A stretch of 64,000 nucleotides of DNA. Source: Prochlorococcus marinus str. MIT 9211. GTDB taxonomy: Bacteria > Cyanobacteriota > Cyanobacteriia > PCC-6307 > Cyanobiaceae. Location: contig NC_009976.1 of the NCBI RefSeq assembly GCF_000018585.1, forward strand, positions 62,001-126,000. Reading direction: 5' to 3'. Made by a program: the position numbers and the translations under genes. Positions 1 through 9,500 of the stretch are shown here, piece by piece; position 1 is the first letter of the stretch; each line of letters begins with the position of its first letter. The notes under the pieces are model-generated. The model worked only from the letters and a program-made list of their open reading frames with translations. It ran no database searches and was not told the origin of the DNA.

Positions 1-1014
1 GGGAAAGCTAGGGCAGTATTAATTAATTCAGGTCAAGCTAATGCTTGTACTGGTACTCATGGTTTACTTGATGCTTTACAAGCTTCTAGCAGTCTTTCTA
101 AAGAATTAGGCTTCAAGACAGATGAAATATTGGTTTGCTCTACAGGAGTGATAGGGCAAAGAATACCAATGAAGAACTTGCTTTCAGGAATACCTCCTCT
201 TGTTGCAAATTTGAATGAGCAAGATGGCACTAATGCTGCAAATGCAATTTTGACTACTGATTTAACTAGTAAGCAAATTGCCCTTCAGGCATTTTTAGGA
301 GATAGGTGCATCACGATTGGGGGCATGGCAAAAGGCTCTGGGATGATTCATCCAGACATGGCAACTATGCTTGGTTTTATTACCTGTGATGCTGGAGTGC
401 CTATTCAAATCTGGAACGAAATGGTTCGGCAGGTCGTTGATGATTCTTTTAATGCAATTACTGTTGATGGAGATACCAGCACTAATGATGCATTTCTAGC
501 GTTTTCTTCTGGCCCAAGATTGCAGGCTCAAAACTTTGATTTTTTGAAAACTGGATTAAAGTGTGTAGCAGAATATTTAGCAAAATCTATTGCTAGAGAT
601 GGTGAAGGATCGAACTGCCTCATTGAAGTAAAAGTTGAAGGAGCAGATACAGCTTCATCGGCAAAAAAAATAGCTCGAACTATTTGTAGTTCTTCTTTAG
701 TGAAAACGGCTGTCAATGGTGCTGATCCTAATTGGGGCAGAATTGCAGCAGCAGCGGGTAGAGCGGGAGTAGACTTTGATCCAAAAAAAATGTCTATTTG
801 GATTGGCCCATATCAATTAATAAGTCATGGAGTTCCTTTATCTTTTAATAGAGATAAAGTTTCTTCTTATATGAGTGATATGCTAAAAAGCCTGGATAAT
901 GAGAGTTCTATAAATATAAAAGTTCTTATTGGTGATGGACCGTTCAAGTCATTAGCTTGGGGATGTGATCTTTCTGAAGAATATATCAAAATTAATTCGG
1001 AATATACTACCTAG
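1..1014 (+). CDS. argJ: ArgJ, bifunctional ornithine acetyltransferase / N-acetylglutamate synthase (5' end outside window)
   Basis: The reading frame is open from base 1, so the gene starts before the window; about 337 codons are present of a family usually near 400. ArgJ moves the acetyl group from N-acetylornithine to glutamate and so recycles acetyl in arginine synthesis. It is made as one chain that cuts itself before a Thr in the motif KGSGMIHPDMATML. That motif is intact, with the catalytic Thr codon at 364-366. Other family blocks are visible: NSGQANACTG near the start, DGDTSTNDA, and NGADPNWGRI. The gene is convergent with the ABC transporter that follows. Family assignment is firm; the true start cannot be seen. 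Confidence 0.96.
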   Translation, partial: GKARAVLINSGQANACTGTHGLLDALQASSSLSKELGFKTDEILVCSTGVIGQRIPMKNLLSGIPPLVANLNEQDGTNAANAILTTDLTSKQIALQAFLGDRCITIGGMAKGSGMIHPDMATMLGFITCDAGVPIQIWNEMVRQVVDDSFNAITVDGDTSTNDAFLAFSSGPRLQAQNFDFLKTGLKCVAEYLAKSIARDGEGSNCLIEVKVEGADTASSAKKIARTICSSSLVKTAVNGADPNWGRIAAAAGRAGVDFDPKKMSIWIGPYQLISHGVPLSFNRDKVSSYMSDMLKSLDNESSINIKVLIGDGPFKSLAWGCDLSEEYIKINSEYTT

Positions 1015-1046
1015 AGTTATGATCTATACCTTGTATTAAAATTAAT

Positions 1047-2879
1047 TTATATACTCTCATTATATTGCTTGTAGTTAGTCATTTCTCTGAATGAAGTAGA
1101 GCTTTCTCTTAAACTATCAAATCCACCTGAGGCTTTAATTCTTCCATTTTCAAATTCATATATGCAATCAGATTCCATAACAGTTGATATTCTATGAGCA
1201 ATTATAATAATAGTGCTTCTTCTACCTATAATTTCAATAGAATCCATTACTTGGGCTTCTGTATTGTTATCTAAAGAGCTTGTAGCTTCATCAAGAATTA
1301 ATAGTTTCGATTTTCTATAAAATGCTCTTGCGATTGCAATTCTTTGTCTCTGCCCACCAGATAGTTTGATACCATTTTCACCAATTTCAGTATAGATTCC
1401 CTCAGGCATTTGGCAGATTAAGTCTGCGATTTGTGCGGCTTGTAAGGAATCCCATGCTCTATCAATATTAATTTCTTCGTTATTTACTCCATACGCTACA
1501 TTTTCTAAAATATTGCTATTTAAAAGATTAATAGATTGTGGCACATAGGAACAACATGCCTGCCAAGCGGGAACTTCTGTTTCCGTAACATCTACACCAT
1601 CAATTTGTAGAGAGCCTGACGTTGGTCTTAAAAGTCCTAGGAGTTGATTGGCAGTCGTTGTTTTTCCACTTCCAGTTTTTCCAACTAATGCTATTCTTGA
1701 ACCTATTGGTATTGTCATGCTGACATTCTTTAATACTAGATCATCACTTTTTGGATATTTATAATTCACCTTATTTAATCTAATATATTTTTTGGGCTCC
1801 ATTCCTTTGGGAGAAGGCACCTCTTTTGATGAAATAGTTAATCTCTGCTTCTTAACTTGAATTAACTTTAGAGCTTCTTCTAAATCAGGTTTGCTCGATC
1901 TTAATGATGTTATTCCTCTAAATAAAGCTTGAAGAGGAGGAGTTAGTTTTAAAGATGCTAAAGCTAGTGTGGCAAGAAATGGAAGGATATCCAGTATTTT
2001 GGATGATGCATCGTTTTGTAGGATTGGTATTAAGCCAACTGAAAATATTAAAGTTATTGCGAATGGCTCTAATAATGCTTTTGGTGCTTCTGGTAAAAGT
2101 TGAGATTTCCATATATAAGGTATAGCTTTCTTCCCAGAATCGCTGTATTTTTTTTCAAAATAATTCTCTGAACTAGTCAAATGAACATCTATTATTGTTC
2201 TCATTGATTCTGTGAAAACATTATTGGTTAGCTTTTCAAGGTTAATTCTTTGAGAACTTGCAAATCTAAGGAAAGGTGTAATAACAATCATTATAAACAA
2301 ATAACACATTAACATGCTTATTATAATATATATAGATGCCAATCTTGTAATTGCTAAAACAGTGAAGCTGATAAATATGATTGGGAAAATCGCACTTGAT
2401 AATTCTAATAATGGCAATACAACAATATTAGAAACTCTCTCTATGATTACTAACGCTGTTGTAGATATATCACTCTTTTTTTGTGAGATAAAGAATTCAT
2501 AAGGGCTAGAAAGTGTATTTTTTAAGGCTAATGATGAAAGATCTTTCCAGATTAGGGCTTTTGTCTTAAGCTGTTGACTCCTTAAAAACAGTTTAAGAAA
2601 CGCAGCGACCCAGTTCATGCATATATATATAACAACTAATAGTAATATTTTAGAATTTTGATTATTGGCTATTGCATTACCAAATGGAATGGAGGGACTA
2701 TTTGCACCTCCTGCAAATAATGTGAATATTCTACTAATTAACGTAACTACAATTACATCTGATATTGCTGAAGTAATTGCTAATGGAAATAGACGAAGGA
2801 GAGATCTTCTCCTTCTCTTTGGTAGAGCCTGAAAAAGACTAACCAAGAGTCGGTAGGTTTTGCTGCTAGCAATAGCCAT
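1047..2879 (-). CDS. ABC exporter, fused membrane and ATPase domains (MsbA/multidrug type)
   Basis: This 610-aa protein has an N-terminal membrane domain with several hydrophobic stretches (about residues 25-330) followed by an ATPase domain. The Walker A GKTGSGKTT lies near residue 400, the signature LSGGQRQRIAIARAF near 505 and the Walker B LLILDEATSSLD just after it. The order, one half-transporter per chain, is that of type I exporters that work as homodimers and move lipids, glycolipids or peptides out of the cytoplasm; the substrate cannot be read from sequence. It sits alone between argJ (convergent, 32 bp apart) and the tmRNA gene, and its codons look more AT-rich than argJ. Start is ATG at 2879. 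Confidence 0.9.
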   Translation of the reverse strand: MAIASSKTYRLLVSLFQALPKRRRRSLLRLFPLAITSAISDVIVVTLISRIFTLFAGGANSPSIPFGNAIANNQNSKILLLVVIYICMNWVAAFLKLFLRSQQLKTKALIWKDLSSLALKNTLSSPYEFFISQKKSDISTTALVIIERVSNIVVLPLLELSSAIFPIIFISFTVLAITRLASIYIIISMLMCYLFIMIVITPFLRFASSQRINLEKLTNNVFTESMRTIIDVHLTSSENYFEKKYSDSGKKAIPYIWKSQLLPEAPKALLEPFAITLIFSVGLIPILQNDASSKILDILPFLATLALASLKLTPPLQALFRGITSLRSSKPDLEEALKLIQVKKQRLTISSKEVPSPKGMEPKKYIRLNKVNYKYPKSDDLVLKNVSMTIPIGSRIALVGKTGSGKTTTANQLLGLLRPTSGSLQIDGVDVTETEVPAWQACCSYVPQSINLLNSNILENVAYGVNNEEINIDRAWDSLQAAQIADLICQMPEGIYTEIGENGIKLSGGQRQRIAIARAFYRKSKLLILDEATSSLDNNTEAQVMDSIEIIGRRSTIIIIAHRISTVMESDCIYEFENGRIKASGGFDSLRESSTSFREMTNYKQYNESI

Positions 2880-2944
2880 TCACAAAACGTACTTAGTATT
2901 AGCAGCTTTTTTAATTCAATCGGCCAGTTTGTATGCTGTGAGAA

Positions 2945-3223
2945 GGGACCTTTCCAGGTCCCATAGATCATTTGAGTGATAAGGCTGATCTAACCCCATC
3001 TCCCTTAATAGGGTCAGGCAGCAACAGGTGCTGTCTGACGGGAGAAACTAACGATTTTGTTAGCGTTTATGTGTTTGCTCATGCCGAGCAGGCTTCAGTC
3101 ACCCTCCTGTTGTCACGTCGAAACCATTGCAGCCCCTTAAGATTGATTTGTTATGGAGCTGAGCGGAATCGAACCGCTGTCCGAAACACTGGTGTGGATC
3201 ACCTAGTCCATTGGAGAATGGAC
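2945..3223 (-). ncRNA. ssrA: Transfer-messenger RNA, permuted two-piece form
   Basis: On the minus strand the acceptor half comes first and the coding half second. The acceptor half holds a T arm (AGCGG-TTCGATT-CCGCT) and the 3' acceptor strand CAGCTCC plus discriminator A (3154-3161). After a 17-nt spacer (3137-3153) comes GGGGCTG (3130-3136), which pairs with CAGCTCC using one G-U pair, followed by the typical tmRNA start CAATGGTTTCGACGTG. The CCA end is not encoded. Processing must remove the spacer to give two RNA chains, as known for alpha-cyanobacteria. Perfect 6-bp hairpins flank the gene at 3206-3223 and 2945-2962; I used them as approximate ends. A TAATAAT box at 3241-3247 (minus strand) could be the -10 element. 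Confidence 0.93.
3014..3064 (-). other. ssrA: tmRNA tag-peptide reading frame
   Basis: Inside the coding half of the tmRNA the resume codon GCT starts a 16-codon frame that ends in TGA and reads ANKIVSFSRQTAPVAA. This matches the cyanobacterial tag pattern A-N-x-I-V-x-F-S-R-Q-x-A-P-V-A-A. The hydrophobic APVAA end marks stalled products for Clp-type proteases during trans-translation. Confidence 0.93.
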
Positions 3224-3306
3224 ATTTCTATTTTTGCAGCATTATTACCTTGCACACAAAAACTTTTAAATCCTTCAATTATTTTTTCTTTAAGGGTGCT
3301 AAATAA

Positions 3307-4431
3307 ATGAAACTTGTAGCGATAATTTCTCCAGGCCTTGAAGCTGAGGCAGCAAAAGAATTGTATGAATTGGGTGCAGCAGAAATTCAACCTTTACCAC
3401 GATGCGTAGAATTTCAAGTTGATTTGCAATGTTTTTATAGGATCCATTTGAGAAGTAGATTACCCTTTCGCTTCTTAAGAGAAATAGCCCGATTTCATTG
3501 TAATAATCCAGAATCTTTATATACAAATGCACAGCAAGCTTTTGATTGGATTAGATGGCTTCCTCCATCCAAAACGTTTAAGGTTGATGTCTCAGGAACT
3601 AGTTTTGGCTTAACGCATAGTCATTTCACAGCCTTACAAGTAAAAAATGCCATTATTGATTTACAACGAAGTTCTTGTGGAAAAAGATCCGATATAAGCG
3701 TTCAGGATCCAGACATATGTATTCATTTACATTTGCACAACAATCAGGCTGTTTTGAGTCTTGATTCATCCGCTCATAGCTTGCATAGAAGAGGTTTTCG
3801 TCCAGCGATGGGAGTTGCACCTTTAAAAGAAAACCTTGCTGCTGGCTTATTGCGTCTGACTAATTGGGACTTTTCTATGCCCTTAGTAGATCCATTGTGT
3901 GGCTCTGGGACTTTCTTAATCGAGGGAGCTGCACTAGCGCTTGGCTTAGCTCCAGGCTTACATCAAAAGTTTCTTTTTACAAATTGGCCCGATTTTGATA
4001 CTTCTTTATGGGAGCAGGAAAAGCATTTAGCTCAAGTTAGTCAATTACCTAAGCAACAGTTACCAAAAATTATCGGATGTGAGAAAAATAGTGAAATAGC
4101 TAATCAGGCAAAAAGTAATATAATTGAGTCAGGTTTAGGCTTAGAAATAAAGATTCAGAATAGTCATTTTTTTGATCTTGAATTGCCTAATGATAAAGGA
4201 CTGATTGTTTGTAATCCCCCTTATGGAAAAAGATCTGGAAAAGAAGAAGATTTGGAAACTTTATATAATGAACTTGGCTCTTTTTGTAAAAAGAAAGCTT
4301 CTGGATGGAATCTATGGCTACTTAATGGTAATCCAAACTTAAGTAAGTTTCTTAGATTAAAAGCTAAAAGGCGTATACCAGTCAGTAACGGAGGTATAGA
4401 TTGTCGATGGCTGCATTATGAGATTAATTGA
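3307..4431 (+). CDS. THUMP-domain RNA methyltransferase (RlmL/UPF0020 family)
   Basis: The 374-aa protein has an N-terminal THUMP-like RNA-binding region (about residues 45-155) and a Rossmann-fold methyltransferase domain. The SAM-binding loop DPLCGSGTFLIEGA lies near residue 195 and the catalytic motif ICNPPYGKR near 302; NPPY is typical of enzymes that methylate an exocyclic amino group. The closest known role is N2-guanine methylation of 23S rRNA by the N-terminal half of E. coli RlmL; the second RlmL half is missing here. ATG start at 3307. It is divergent from the tmRNA gene and its stop abuts the stop of the next, convergent gene. The target base is not predictable from sequence. Confidence 0.88.
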   Translation: MKLVAIISPGLEAEAAKELYELGAAEIQPLPRCVEFQVDLQCFYRIHLRSRLPFRFLREIARFHCNNPESLYTNAQQAFDWIRWLPPSKTFKVDVSGTSFGLTHSHFTALQVKNAIIDLQRSSCGKRSDISVQDPDICIHLHLHNNQAVLSLDSSAHSLHRRGFRPAMGVAPLKENLAAGLLRLTNWDFSMPLVDPLCGSGTFLIEGAALALGLAPGLHQKFLFTNWPDFDTSLWEQEKHLAQVSQLPKQQLPKIIGCEKNSEIANQAKSNIIESGLGLEIKIQNSHFFDLELPNDKGLIVCNPPYGKRSGKEEDLETLYNELGSFCKKKASGWNLWLLNGNPNLSKFLRLKAKRRIPVSNGGIDCRWLHYEIN

Positions 4432-4824
4432 TCAAGATTTTCCTAAAACAGCTTTAGTTGTTTTAGTTATTCCCTCCAGAGTTTCAGGCAAGTATGGCCC
4501 TTTAGCTAAATAACCACCTAGTCTTAAACAAGCACCTGCAAGGGTGATATTAATTAAACTTAGAATGATAAGTGTTCCTTCAACACCCAAATTGAGTTGG
4601 TTTTGCATCCAAAGATATAGCAAAATTTCACATGCTAATAAAGCAAATAGCATCAGAATTCCTCCTGTCGCAAGAAATATCCCTCCACTAATTAAGCGTC
4701 TTTTTTCACGATCCATTTCTTGTAAAGCAATTCGCACATGAAGGTCCATTACTGAGCTTGCAAGTGCCGTTACCCTTGCTGCAGCTCCTAGGCCTTTAGA
4801 TTTCTGAGAATTAGGGTTGGTCAT
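4432..4824 (-). CDS. Small two-helix membrane protein, holin-superfamily-III-like (phage_holin_3_6/DUF1469)
   Basis: This 130-aa protein has a polar, Arg/Lys/Glu-rich N-terminal half (VRIALQEMDREKRRLISGG) and two hydrophobic segments at about residues 48-72 and 80-100. That layout fits the putative Actinobacterial Holin-X family, widespread membrane proteins that are not true phage holins in bacteria of this kind. Its start codon overlaps the stop of the upstream 159-aa gene, so the two are probably translated together. No enzymatic motif is visible and the function is unknown. Confidence 0.7.
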   Translation of the reverse strand: MTNPNSQKSKGLGAAARVTALASSVMDLHVRIALQEMDREKRRLISGGIFLATGGILMLFALLACEILLYLWMQNQLNLGVEGTLIILSLINITLAGACLRLGGYLAKGPYLPETLEGITKTTKAVLGKS

Positions 4825-5303
4825 TAAGATCTTTTGCCTCCAGAGAGAAGGATTCCAAGCAAGACTCCTAAACCAGTGGCGATTCCAATAGCTAGAAGTG
4901 GTCTTTGACGAATAGGTTTTTCAATACGTGGCCTTAGTGTTTGATTTAACTCATCTAGTAGCTCTTCTAACTGCTTTTCTAATGGTTCCAAGCTTTCGGC
5001 AATGTCTTTGGTGCGATCTGTTGCTGAATTGAAGAGTTCTTCCAGTTGTTCTTTTACTCCATAGGTTGTTTTCCCAGAGTGGAGGGAAATCACACGAATC
5101 AATTCATCCAGACTGCCTCTAGTAGCTTCTAATGTTTGTTTAGCTACCTCAGGCCATTTTTCTTGAATCCTTGGCAGCAAGGCTTCGAATTGATCACTGA
5201 CCCATTGCTCAGAAAGATCAGTATTCAATTCGGTGTTGACTGATGCCTGGGCCTCGCAGGATGAGGAATTCGATGATTCCATAAAATCCATACTATTTAC
5301 CAA
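4824..5303 (-). CDS. Tail-anchored helical protein, DUF883 (ElaB/YqjD)-like
   Basis: The 159-aa product is mostly charged and helical: many Glu and Leu residues at heptad-like spacing around residues 40-130 suggest a coiled coil. It ends in a Gly-rich hydrophobic segment (IGIATGLGVLLGILLSGG) just before a short basic tail. That is the design of YqjD/ElaB-type proteins, which sit in the inner membrane by the C-terminus. The start codon chosen is ATG; a second in-frame ATG lies four codons downstream. It forms an overlapping pair with the small membrane protein downstream, suggesting the two act together at the membrane. Exact family membership is an inference. Confidence 0.7.
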   Translation of the reverse strand: MVNSMDFMESSNSSSCEAQASVNTELNTDLSEQWVSDQFEALLPRIQEKWPEVAKQTLEATRGSLDELIRVISLHSGKTTYGVKEQLEELFNSATDRTKDIAESLEPLEKQLEELLDELNQTLRPRIEKPIRQRPLLAIGIATGLGVLLGILLSGGKRS

Positions 5304-5505
5304 AGCCTAGAGACCACTTGGCTCCAATGGAACCCTTGTGATTGACGATCTTTTCAAATCAACGCAAGCCAATCAATAGAAAGAATGCAGGTATGGGATT
5401 GGATACTTGAAGATTTACTTAAATTGAAACGTCTTCTTTGCTTACATTTATTTGCTATATGAAGGCTTCTAGTGCTAAACGTCTTGTATAACTTATTTAG
5501 CGATT

Positions 5506-5637
5506 ATGGACGTCGGATTGTCTGCAATGTTTTTTGCGTCCAATACCCTCCCTACAGATTTTGGTTTAGTTCTTGCAGCAATTGCAGGAGCTGGGAGCTT
5601 GCTTTTGATTGCATTGAATTTCGTCCCAGGCGATTAA
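5506..5637 (+). CDS. 43-aa single-span membrane peptide, unrecognised
   Basis: ATG to TAA gives 43 codons that start MDVGLSAMFF and end ALNFVPGD, with one hydrophobic span at about residues 18-39 (GLVLAAIAGAGSLLLIALNF). The size and single span resemble the tiny subunits of photosystems, cytochrome b6f or NDH-1, but it matches none that I can name with confidence (not PsbM, PsbY, PsaI, PsaM, PetM or PetN by memory). It stands alone, with about 200 bp of upstream non-coding sequence and a possible terminator after it, so it likely has its own promoter. Confidence 0.7.
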   Translation: MDVGLSAMFFASNTLPTDFGLVLAAIAGAGSLLLIALNFVPGD

Positions 5638-5668
5638 ACGCAAATCTCTAGCATTTTATTTTTGGTTA

Positions 5669-5700
5669 AATCCCTTCTGCTAGGGGTTTGACTAATTTTT
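5669..5700 (+). terminator. Possible terminator after the 43-aa gene
   Basis: A short hairpin AATCCC-TTCTGCTA-GGGGTT (5669-5688, one G-T pair) is followed after a few bases by a T-rich stretch (ATTTTT). It lies 31 bp after the stop of the small gene. The T tract is not directly attached, so this is only a fair candidate. Confidence 0.35.
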
Positions 5701-5815
5701 GTTGACTTTTCAAGTTTCTTTAAACCAATAAATTTTTAATCAATCTATTAAAACTTTCAAAACCAAATAAATAATTGAATATTGAGGATTATTTTCTTCA
5801 ACTTATTTGATAATT

Positions 5816-6028
5816 ATGTCTATTCAAGAACCTATACAGTCTAGCTTGCAACAAAAATTTCAAGCTGAAAGGCTTGCTCGAATAATTCAAGATTGTGAAG
5901 ATATAGAAACCCTTAAAGCGATTGCAATAGAACTTTTAAAATTAAATCAGAAAAAGACTGCAATAGCTGAGTGGACCACTAGAAGAGCATTGGAAGCAGA
6001 ACAGATTCAATTCAAAGAAAAATTCTAA
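5816..6028 (+). CDS. Conserved small hypothetical protein, 70 aa
   Basis: I start the gene at ATG 5816; the frame also allows a TTG three codons upstream, but the ATG is the better start. The product is fully helical in character, with QQKFQAERLARIIQD, DIETLKAIAIELLKLNQ and a C-terminal TRRALEAEQIQF, and no hydrophobic span. It looks like a small soluble cyanobacterial protein that could bind a partner through an amphipathic helix. I do not recognise its function. It precedes the LigD-phosphoesterase-like gene by 42 bp in the same direction. Confidence 0.65.
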   Translation: MSIQEPIQSSLQQKFQAERLARIIQDCEDIETLKAIAIELLKLNQKKTAIAEWTTRRALEAEQIQFKEKF

Positions 6029-6070
6029 AGTAAAAATTTTTTAGAATTGTATGATTTACTCTCTAAAGCT

Positions 6071-6454
6071 ATGAAAAAAAGATGGGTTCTTTTGGAACAT
6101 AGAAGTTCAAGATATAGTCTTAATGAGATACATTTTGATTTGCTCCTAGAGGAGGAGCATGATTGTAGAACTTGGAGGTTAGAAGATTTACCAAAATGTG
6201 ATGGCCCACCTGTCGAGGCTCTTGCTAGTCCTCCGCATAATCTTTATTGGTTAGAAAGAAAAGAATCGGTTGTATCTGGAGGCAGGGGGTGGGCTAAGCG
6301 TGTAGAAGGGGGCATATTCATTGGTTGCTTGCCCTTGAGAGGCCATCAATCTCAAATTGCTGTTGAGCTAGTTGGAGACAGCATTTCTGGAGTTTTAGAA
6401 ATCAAAAATAATTTGTGCAACCTTGTATCTTTAGAAAAATTCAATTGCATTTAG
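6071..6454 (+). CDS. Stand-alone LigD 3'-phosphoesterase-like domain protein
   Basis: Starting from ATG 6071 the protein has 127 aa. Its pattern RWVLLEH, then HFDLLLEEE, then RTWRL, then PPHNLYWLE, then VSGGRGWAKRVEGGIF follows the layout of the 3'-phosphoesterase domain of bacterial DNA ligase D, where His, His and Asp residues bind the metal (here the H of LLEH and the HxD of IHFD). The Arg of the LigD YDxRLE motif is Leu here, as I recall for short stand-alone relatives. No polymerase or ligase domain is attached and no ku gene is in the window. It lies 63 bp upstream of smc. Fold assignment is likely; activity is unproven. Confidence 0.65.
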   Translation: MKKRWVLLEHRSSRYSLNEIHFDLLLEEEHDCRTWRLEDLPKCDGPPVEALASPPHNLYWLERKESVVSGGRGWAKRVEGGIFIGCLPLRGHQSQIAVELVGDSISGVLEIKNNLCNLVSLEKFNCI

Positions 6455-6517
6455 GCAATTGCTACTTGAGCTTCCTGAAGGCTTCGCTAGTCTTTGAACT
6501 CTATAGCTTTGGTCCTG

Positions 6518-9500
6518 TTGGTATACATCAATCAGGTAGAGCTTACAAATTTTAAGTCCTTTGGAGGGTCGATGACGATCCCTCTTGAAGAGGGCTTTAC
6601 TGTTGTAACTGGCCCCAATGGTTCTGGGAAAAGCAATATTTTAGATGGAATTTTGTTTTGCCTTGGCTTGGCGACTAGTAGAGGTATGCGCGCAGATAGA
6701 TTGCCAGACTTGGTAAATAGCGGTGTTTTAAGAGCTGGCAAATCAGCTGAAACGGTTGTTTCTGTTAGGTTTGATCTTCAAGATTGGCAACCAGATTCTG
6801 CAGAAGATGGTTTAGAGATTCCTAAAGAAGGACCATGGATCAAGCCAGATCAAAAGCAATGGACTGTAACTCGTCGCTTAAGGGTGATGCCAGGAGGCTC
6901 TTATAGCTCTATTTACAGTGCAGATGGTGAAATATGTAATTTGCAGCAACTACAGACTCAATTAAGACGTCTTCGTATTGATCCAGAAGGAAGCAACGTG
7001 GTTATGCAAGGGGATGTTACGCGCATTGTTTCTATGAGTAATAAAGATCGGCGTGGTTTAATTGATGAATTAGCAGGTGTTGCTCTTTTTGATCATCGCA
7101 TTGATCAAGCTAGAACAAAGCTTGATGACGTATTTGAACGTCAGGAGCGTTGTCGAATTGTTGAACAGGAGTTGTTTACGTCTAAGGTTCGTTTGGAGAA
7201 AGATTGTGAGAAAGCTCGTCTTTATAAACAATTAAAAGAGCAACATCAACTTGCAAGGCAGCAAGAATCTGTTCTTGCCTTTGAAGTGGCGAAAGATTCT
7301 TTGGAACAATTAAAAACTCGTCGAAGAAAGTTATTAGAAAAAGAAACTCTTGATCAAAATATTTTATTGGAGAAACAAAAGACACTTCAAACTTCATCTG
7401 AAATACTGAGTAAATTGCAGGAAGAAGTAAAAGCTTTAGGAGAAGACAAATTGATTGCAGTTCAGGCAGAGATTGCAGGCATAGAGACCCAGGCTAGAGA
7501 ACTTGAGAGACAGGCAGGACAACATAAACTTGATGGTGAAAAGCTTCAAGAGAAAAGGAAGGAATTAATTAATCGGCATCAAGAGATCAATGAAGATGTA
7601 CCAGAAGATATAGATTCAGAGCTTTCAAAAAGATTGCAGTTAGCAGAAAGTAAATGTAAAGATGCTGAATCTGCTGTAGAAGTTTCTAGAAGAAGACTTG
7701 CTGATGTTGCAGGACGTTCTGGTGCTTTGGTTGAAGAGCATAGAGATCGCAACTTTGCCAGACAAAATCTTCACTCTCAATTAAAACCTCTGCAGCATGA
7801 GCAGCAAAAATTGGAAGAGAGATTATTGCAGATTACTGAGAGACTTGATGAGTTAGCCGTAGATCAGACTAAAGATAGTTGTGAGGATAAGAAACTACAA
7901 AATGAATTAAACCTTCTTGATAACGAATGGAAATTACTTGTAGATCAAATTGACCAATTAAAACATTTTGTTGACAGCACAAGTGAAGATTTGTCTATAC
8001 AAGAAAGGACGAGATTTCGTCTTGAGAAGGATCAAGCCAGAATGGAGAAAGAGATAGCTCGCTTAGAAAGTAGAAGAGAAACATTGAATGAAAGTAGAGG
8101 TACAGGTGCTTTAAGGCTTTTGCTTCAGTCTGGCTTAGAAGGTATACATGGACCTGTAGCTCAGTTAGCAGAAGTTGATAATATTCACCGGCTTGCCGTT
8201 GAAGTTGCTGCGGGTGCTAGAATTGGTCAAATTGTGGTAGATAATGATCAAATAGCAGCTCGTGCAATTGATTTGTTAAAGACTAAGAAAGCAGGAAGAT
8301 TAACTTTTTTACCTCTCAATAAAATTAAGAGCTCAGGAGATAATAGTAAGCTTAAATCTTTTTCAAATGCTACAAATAGATATATGGAAGGATTAATTGG
8401 TGGTGCAATTGAATTAGTTAAGTTTGAGTCTATTTATAAAGGTGTTTTTTCTTATGTATTTGGAGATACTCTTGTTTTTAAAGATATTAATTCTGCACGT
8501 TCATACTTAGGAAGATATAGATCAGTGACTCTTGGGGGTGAGCTTTTAGAGAAAAGTGGAGCAATGACTGGTGGTAATTTTTCAGCTAGAAGCGGTGCTT
8601 TAAGTTTTGGTATTAGCACTGAAGCTGATGAAATCGAACCATTGCGCCAAAGGTTGCTTGAACTTGGAGAAACTCTTTTGAAGTGTAGAAAAGAAGAAGC
8701 CTCTTTACGCGATCTTCTTAATCAGAATAGACCTCTATTAAGCAAGCTAGAGAAAAGACAGGCATCTTTAGATGCTCAACGTTCAACATTTAAAAGATCT
8801 AACAGTCCATTGATAGAACGCACGAAAGAACGAGCTGATCGTCTCAATGCTTTGGGAAAAACAAAACAAGAATATATTTTGCGTTTGGGTTCTCTTAAGC
8901 AAGCAATAGAACCACTTGTTATTGCTTTAAAAGATTTAGAAGATAAAGAAAAGTTAGTTAAATCAGATGAGCATTCAGAAAATTGGCGCAAATTACAAGA
9001 TGATCTTGAAGCAGCTGATGCAATGCTTGTAGAAGCTAGAGCTGAGAGAGACGACTTATTAAATGATAAACGTCAACGTGAATTAGTTTTAGATCGTTTA
9101 GAGGATCAAAAAAATTCATTAATTGCGGAACAAGATAGATTGCAAGAGTCAATTGATTTATTAACTAAACAACATATAAAGTGGCGTGAACAAAATCAAG
9201 CTTTAGGCGTACATCGCAAGGAACTTGAAAAAGAAAAGCAAAATCTAGAAACCCATTTTGGTCAAAAACGTCAAGAACGAGATAAAGCAGAAGCAGATCT
9301 TGCTAATCAGCGACAAAAGCTTCAAGATTTACAATTCAAATTTGAGAGATTAAAAGAAGAGATCTTGAGTGTTAATGAGGAACTTAGACATAGCCACATC
9401 AGACTAAATGAATTAGAAGCTAATCTTCCAGACCCATTACCTGATATTCCAGAAGAAGTAAGAATAAATGGATTGGATTTTATACAGGATCAATTGAAAA

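Noticed and set aside
2972-3310. 112-aa open frame on the plus strand
   Set aside because: It runs antisense through the whole tmRNA gene, and its translation has no family features.
3199-3532. Two minus-strand frames over the start of the RNA methylase gene
   Set aside because: They overlap the tmRNA promoter and a well-supported gene; no sign of coding.
4432-5303. Prophage holin/lysis cassette
   Set aside because: The holin-superfamily-III match is to a widespread bacterial membrane family; no endolysin or phage gene is nearby.
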